Origin: Tenacibaculum ovolyticum DSM 18103
Lineage (GTDB): Bacteria; Bacteroidota; Bacteroidia; Flavobacteriales; Flavobacteriaceae
Reading direction: 5' to 3'
Length of the DNA stretch: 64,000 nt
NCBI RefSeq assembly: GCF_000430545.1
Contig: NZ_AUMF01000010.1
Coordinates: 171,486 to 235,485 of the forward strand
Part shown: piece by piece, positions 59,593-64,000 of the stretch
How positions within the stretch are numbered: the stretch's first letter is position 1
Layout of the letters: every line of letters starts with the position of its first letter
The notes under the pieces: model-generated
Seen by the model: the letters and a program-made list of their open reading frames with translations, nothing else
Databases searched by the model: none
What the model was told of the DNA's origin: nothing
Program-made: the position numbers and the translations under genes

Positions 59593-60732
59593 ATGAAAGC
59601 TATTTATTTAGATAATGCTGCAACTACACCTATGTTGCCTGAAGTTGTAGAAGTAATGCAACAATCAATGTTAAGTAATTTTGGAAACCCTTCTTCGGTA
59701 CATCAATTTGGTAGAAAGGCAAGAACAGTTATTGAAACGGCAAGAAAAAAAATTGCAAAACAATTTAATGTCTCTGCAAGAGAAATTTTCTTTACGGCAG
59801 GAGGTACAGAGGCTGATAATCTAATTTTGTACAATGCGATTTTGAACTTAGGTGTGAAAAGAATTATAACTTCTAAAATAGAACATTATGCCGTTTTGCG
59901 TACTGTAGAGCATTTACAGAAAACATATAATATAACTGTAGATTATGTTAGTGTGAACGAGCAAGGAGTGATTCAATTGGATGATATAGAGAGTGCTTTA
60001 AAAAACACAAGCGAAAAAACTTTAGTTAGTTTAATGTATGTAAACAATGAAGTTGGTAATTTATTGCCTGTTAAAAGTGTTGCTATATTGTGTAAAGAAT
60101 ATGGTGCTTATTTTCATTCAGATACAGTACAGGCAATTGGTAGGTACCAGTTAGATTTACAAAAAACACCAATAGATTTTATTGTAGCTAGTGGTCATAA
60201 ATTTCATGGACCAAAAGGAATTGGCTTTATGTATGTAAGAAAAGGTATTTCTGTTAAGCCAATGCTTCATGGAGGAGGACAGGAGAACGGTGTAAGATCT
60301 AGTACTGAAAATGTGCATGCTATTTTAGGAATGGAAAAAGCTTTAGAAATTTCATATAATAAATTAGAAGAAGATAAAAAGCATATAAGCGCAATAAAAA
60401 ATTATTTTATTACGGAGTTGAAAACTAATTTTAAAGGTATTCAATTTAATGGAGAGTCTGATAATTTAGAAAAAAGTAGTTACACTATATTGAGTGTTCG
60501 TTTTCAATTAAAAGATAAGATGTTATTGTTTAATCTAGATTTGTCCCAAATAGCAGTTTCTGGTGGAAGTGCATGTCAAAGTGGTGCTAGTAAAGGTTCG
60601 CATGTTTTAATGAGTTTTTTAAAAGAAGAGGATGTAACAAAAACATCAATCAGGTTTTCATTTAGTAAGTTAACGACTGTAAAAGAAATTGATTTTACTG
60701 TTGGTAAATTGAAAGAATTTATTTTAAGGTAG
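59593..60732 (+). CDS. Cysteine desulfurase (NifS/IscS family)
   Basis: A 379-residue PLP enzyme. The start YLDNAATTPMLPEVVEVMQQ is typical. Other motifs are AGGTEADNLILYNAI, the catalytic lysine in VASGHKFHGPKGIGFMYVRK, and the sulfur-accepting Cys in GGSACQSGASKGSH. It supplies sulfur from cysteine for Fe-S or thio-modification. The ATG at 59593 is chosen, since the upstream TTG is not conserved. A TATTTTTG element lies at 59581-59588, 4 bp before the ATG, so a leaderless transcript is possible. Confidence 0.9.
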   Translation: MKAIYLDNAATTPMLPEVVEVMQQSMLSNFGNPSSVHQFGRKARTVIETARKKIAKQFNVSAREIFFTAGGTEADNLILYNAILNLGVKRIITSKIEHYAVLRTVEHLQKTYNITVDYVSVNEQGVIQLDDIESALKNTSEKTLVSLMYVNNEVGNLLPVKSVAILCKEYGAYFHSDTVQAIGRYQLDLQKTPIDFIVASGHKFHGPKGIGFMYVRKGISVKPMLHGGGQENGVRSSTENVHAILGMEKALEISYNKLEEDKKHISAIKNYFITELKTNFKGIQFNGESDNLEKSSYTILSVRFQLKDKMLLFNLDLSQIAVSGGSACQSGASKGSHVLMSFLKEEDVTKTSIRFSFSKLTTVKEIDFTVGKLKEFILR

Positions 60733-61314
60733 TAAATAGGTGTTTTTTAATTTAGTATGGTGATTTGTATTCGTTTTTTTTTAAAAGTGCTTTAAATCTT
60801 GTTTTTTCACTGTGTTTTTAATTGATTTATCTTATTCTTTTTTAGTTTTTTATAGTATTTAGCTATGGTTTATTGTGGTGAGAATTAATATCGATTGTTG
60901 AGGTAGTGGTTTTCTGATAATTTAATTTATAATTTTATACTTAAAAAATCTACTAAGCATATTAATTATAAAGCTATATATGTGTTAATTCTTTCAAATG
61001 TCTTTATGAAAATGATTACAGAAGAATTTTTTTGTTGTAAAAGTATGTGATATATGTTGTTACCCTCATAAAGACTGAGCTTTTTTTTTGAAAAATGTTT
61101 TTTTGAAAAAAAAATAATTTTTAATGTTAAAAAATATGCAAATTATAATTACATTCGCAAACTTAATTTAGTATCCCCCCCCGATCTATTTATTTTAACA
61201 CATATTAAAGCGTGTTAATTGTATCGTAATTTGGGGTGAAATTTCTCAAATATATTTTTAAAATCGATTAAAAGTGAACCTTATTTAATAGGGTTTATAA
61301 TTATATATAATAAA
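60733..61314. other. Intergenic region upstream of the giant surface-protein gene
   Basis: A region of 582 bp without a supported gene. It is very AT-rich and includes a short CTCA/TGAG hairpin with a T-run near 61065-61090 that may act as a weak terminator. A run of eight C lies at 61175-61182, and a perfect 7-bp inverted repeat TTAACAC/GTGTTAA at 61195-61218. The long AT-only tracts and the C-run are unlike coding DNA in this genome. Confidence 0.5.
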
Positions 61315-64000
61315 ATGAAGAGAAATTACAATTTTGTTAAATTAAACAAAAGCTTAAGTAGTAATAGATTATTTTTAGCATTACTTTTTTTTACAGTATT
61401 TACGTGTTTTTCATATGCACAAACTTGTACGACAGAATCATGGAGTGGATCAACAGCCATTCCAGATGGTTTTAGTTTAGCTTCAGAAACAGTTAATTTT
61501 TCTACATCAGATCCAATAACAGATGTGAATGTTAGACTGAATATTACTCACGGGTATGTCAGGGATTTATATATACGATTAACAAGCCCCAATGGAACAT
61601 CTGTTTCTCTTTCTACCTATAGAGGTTCTTCTGGAGATAATTATACGAATACTATTTTTGATGATTCTGCAGCAAATCCAATCGGTTCTGGAGTTGCTCC
61701 TTTTACAGGTGCTTTTAGGCCAGAAACCCCACTAAGTAATTTTATAGGGGAAAATCCAAATGGAAATTGGACGTTAACTGTTTTTGATATTGATGGTGGA
61801 GATGTTGGAACCATAGATAGTTTTTTTATAGAAATATGTACTCCTACTAGTCCTTGTACCGATAATGCTAGTACAGATGGTAACCCTACTGCCTCAGATT
61901 CTGATGGAGATGGAATAAATAATGTATGTGATTTAGATGATGATAACGATGGGATTTTAGATATAAATGAATTAGCACCATGTAATACTAGTAATTCCAC
62001 CCTTAACTGGGATGGTGAATATGCTAAGGGAGATGGTACTTATGCTTCAGGTGAAGATCCAATAACAAACCCTAATTTAACTATTAATGGTACGGGAGTT
62101 AGACTAACCAGAGATGGAGGCGGTTTGTCAACTCAAGAGTTTAATGTAAATGATGCGGTAACTACAAATTCTTCATATACCTTATATCAAAAGGCTGCAA
62201 ATGCTGGGGAGTCAACACATATATTTGAGTTCGATGAGCCTATTTATAATTTAGCTTTTACAGTATATGATCTTGATAATGCTTCTGGAAATACTACTTT
62301 TATAGATGAAGTTGAGTTTGTTATAACAAAAGTAGATGGTACGATACACACATTAAGTGCTTCAGAATATACATTAAACGGGCAAAGTGTTGTAGGGAAT
62401 ACTTTTACAGGTACAGCTGCCAGTAATAATAGAGACGTTGTGATTAATGGTATTCAGGCATGGATAACTAAAATAGAACTAAAATATAAAAACTTAACAA
62501 CAGCTCCGTCTGCTGGACAATATCAAGTATTAGCATTAGGTAATTTCACTTTTTGTAACACACAATTAGATACAGATAATGATGGTACGCCTGATTATCT
62601 TGATTCTGATTCAGACAATGATGGATGTTATGACGCATTAGAAGGTAGTAATACAGGATTAACACTAGCTAGTATAGATAGTAATGGTAGATTAATAGGA
62701 GGTGTTGATAATAAGTCAGGTATCCCTATTTCAGTAGGAACTGGACAAACAAATGTTAGTTCTACTAATTCAAGTATCACTGGAGGTGAATGTGATGATG
62801 ATGGAGATGGAGTACTTAACAAAGATGACAAGTGTGAAGGTTTCGATGATGCAGCAGATGCTGACGGAGATAGCATTCCTGATGGTTGTGATTTAGATGA
62901 TGATAATGATGGGATTTTAGATACTGTAGAAAATAGTTGTGCTAATTCTATTAGTTATGAGTTTTATGATCTGGTTCCGCCAGGGTTTAGTGTAGATAAT
63001 ATTCCTACAACAGGGGCTTTAAGTGTAGGTACTGCAACAAGTTTTGATGTAGATGCATTATTTGCTTCAATACCAAGTCCAGCAGATACATTTAGTATTC
63101 GATATAAAGGACTTTTATTGATTTCTACAGCAGGAAGTTATACTTTTTTTACTAGATCTGATGATGGATCTAAGTTACATATAGATGGAAATGAAATAGT
63201 AGATAATGATGGTTTGCATGGAAGTGTAGAGCAAAGTGGTCAAGTAAATTTAGGTGTAGGATATCATCAAATCGAGGTAACGTTTTTTGAGAATTTTGGA
63301 GCTGAATCATTACAGGTACAATATCAAGGCCCATCTATTACTAAACAAAATATTCCTTTCACTCAGTTGTCATGTTTAGTTGATACGGACAAGGATGGAA
63401 TACCTGATTATTTAGATACAGATTCAGATAATGATGGATGTCCAGACGTTTCAGAAGGAGCTAATAAAATAACAACAGGATTAACAAATTTAACAGGTGG
63501 AAGTAACGGAGGAAGTTTAGCTAACTTAGGAACAACTGTAAATACTACACCTGGTCTGAATTATGGTGTTCCAATTGCAGTAGGAAGCCCACAAGCATCT
63601 AGTATTGCTGTTATTACAAATGAAAAAGTAATTATTTCGGCAATCAATCAATCGCCTACAGGAAGTGTGTGTGAAGGAGCAGATGTAACATTTACTGTAA
63701 CGGCTTCAGGAACAAGGGTTGATAACTATGGAGCTTTAGGAAGTGATGAAAGTGATGATACGACATCAGCACTTTTAGCAAGTGATTTAATTTATAAATG
63801 GTATTTAAATACAAGTCTTTTACCTGAAAATGCTACTTATAGTGGAACGAACACAGCTGTATTAACGGTAAACAATGTTACGTCAGGAATGTCTGGAAAC
63901 AACTATAGAGTAGAGGTTACAACAGCAAACAATAGTTGTCCAGAAGAAGTATCAACACAGTTAGCTGTTAATGCACAACCAGCAGCACCAACAGGATTGG
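61315..64000 (+). CDS. Giant modular surface/secreted protein (5' end of gene; continues beyond window)
   Basis: 895 codons are visible, open to the window end. A signal peptide (residues 1-36, ending SYAQ) is followed by a proprotein-convertase P-like domain (about 38-180: YVRDLYIRLTSPNGTSVSLS, NPNGNWTLTVFDIDGGDVGT) and thrombospondin type-3 Ca2+ repeats (about 182-225, 419-445, 493-540, 690-712; patterns DSDGDGINNVCDLDDDNDG). A PA14-like domain follows (about 543-674: FSIRYKGLLLISTAGSYTFF, SDDGSKLHIDGNEIV), then Ig-like repeats begin near 776 (SVCEGADVTFTVTASGT). Such proteins usually end in a T9SS or gliding C-terminal signal, which lies outside. Probably an adhesin. Confidence 0.85.
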   Translation, partial: MKRNYNFVKLNKSLSSNRLFLALLFFTVFTCFSYAQTCTTESWSGSTAIPDGFSLASETVNFSTSDPITDVNVRLNITHGYVRDLYIRLTSPNGTSVSLSTYRGSSGDNYTNTIFDDSAANPIGSGVAPFTGAFRPETPLSNFIGENPNGNWTLTVFDIDGGDVGTIDSFFIEICTPTSPCTDNASTDGNPTASDSDGDGINNVCDLDDDNDGILDINELAPCNTSNSTLNWDGEYAKGDGTYASGEDPITNPNLTINGTGVRLTRDGGGLSTQEFNVNDAVTTNSSYTLYQKAANAGESTHIFEFDEPIYNLAFTVYDLDNASGNTTFIDEVEFVITKVDGTIHTLSASEYTLNGQSVVGNTFTGTAASNNRDVVINGIQAWITKIELKYKNLTTAPSAGQYQVLALGNFTFCNTQLDTDNDGTPDYLDSDSDNDGCYDALEGSNTGLTLASIDSNGRLIGGVDNKSGIPISVGTGQTNVSSTNSSITGGECDDDGDGVLNKDDKCEGFDDAADADGDSIPDGCDLDDDNDGILDTVENSCANSISYEFYDLVPPGFSVDNIPTTGALSVGTATSFDVDALFASIPSPADTFSIRYKGLLLISTAGSYTFFTRSDDGSKLHIDGNEIVDNDGLHGSVEQSGQVNLGVGYHQIEVTFFENFGAESLQVQYQGPSITKQNIPFTQLSCLVDTDKDGIPDYLDTDSDNDGCPDVSEGANKITTGLTNLTGGSNGGSLANLGTTVNTTPGLNYGVPIAVGSPQASSIAVITNEKVIISAINQSPTGSVCEGADVTFTVTASGTRVDNYGALGSDESDDTTSALLASDLIYKWYLNTSLLPENATYSGTNTAVLTVNNVTSGMSGNNYRVEVTTANNSCPEEVSTQLAVNAQPAAPTGL

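Noticed and set aside
61641..62876. Minus-strand ORFs (61641-62000, 62628-62876)
   Set aside because: They lie inside the giant surface-protein gene, whose plus-strand domains (P-domain, thrombospondin repeats, PA14) are clear.

Overview
The window looks like a chromosomal segment of a marine Flavobacteriaceae (Bacteroidetes) close to Tenacibaculum or Polaribacter. The reasons are strong AT bias, promoters of the Bacteroidetes TAnnTTTG type, a type IX secretion sorting domain, a TssD-type (Bacteroidetes T6SSiii) effector, type II NADH dehydrogenase, YfhO, WbqC, DUF4834 and DUF5683 proteins, and the family-typical cluster parA-parB-DUF5683-dapB-lepB-WbqC. The genus is an inference. No rRNA, tRNA, CRISPR array, integrase or intact transposase was seen.

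Layout. 1-5.5 kb: a PspA/YbjN-like stress pair facing an XRE/S24-like regulator across a cluster of TTAGCAA sites, then NDH-2 and three small genes. 5.5-15.3 kb: an accessory island. It holds an attC-like gene cassette, an orphan SUKH-like immunity gene, a 4 x 42 bp tandem repeat, a TssD-metallopeptidase effector split by an in-frame stop, a tandem series of displaced toxin C-termini each followed by a lipoprotein immunity gene (several broken), a chimeric TssD scrap with a four-helix membrane protein, and a LysE/LysR pair whose LysR is cut short at a repeat also present 7 kb upstream. 15.3-24.5 kb: a T9SS-exported beta-helix protein, a DUF2147 gene preceded by the wreck of an AraC gene, an intact AraC/oxidoreductase pair, an AraC-GyrI regulator, a flavodoxin-like reductase, a PPK2 and a DnaQ-like exonuclease. 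24.5-39.3 kb: a GH3/beta-lactamase fusion, then lipid, transport, RsmE, regulator and outer-membrane genes mostly on the minus strand, and YfhO. 39.6-46.3 kb: a tight glycan operon (methyltransferase, two UDP-GlcNAc 2-epimerases, two glycosyltransferases, flippase). 46.3-55.6 kb: two Crp/Fnr regulators, WbqC, lepB, dapB, DUF5683, parB, parA, a lipoprotein and dnaN. 55.6-64 kb: LpxR-like protein, two PPK2 genes, a phosphatase, an Smr protein, a cysteine desulfurase and the start of a very large modular surface protein that runs off the window.

The most unusual part is 8.2-12.9 kb: an effector locus that seems to have taken up successive toxin tips with their immunity genes, leaving old tips as gene fragments while keeping immunity genes nearby. 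Whether any of it still works depends on the stop codons described in the findings.
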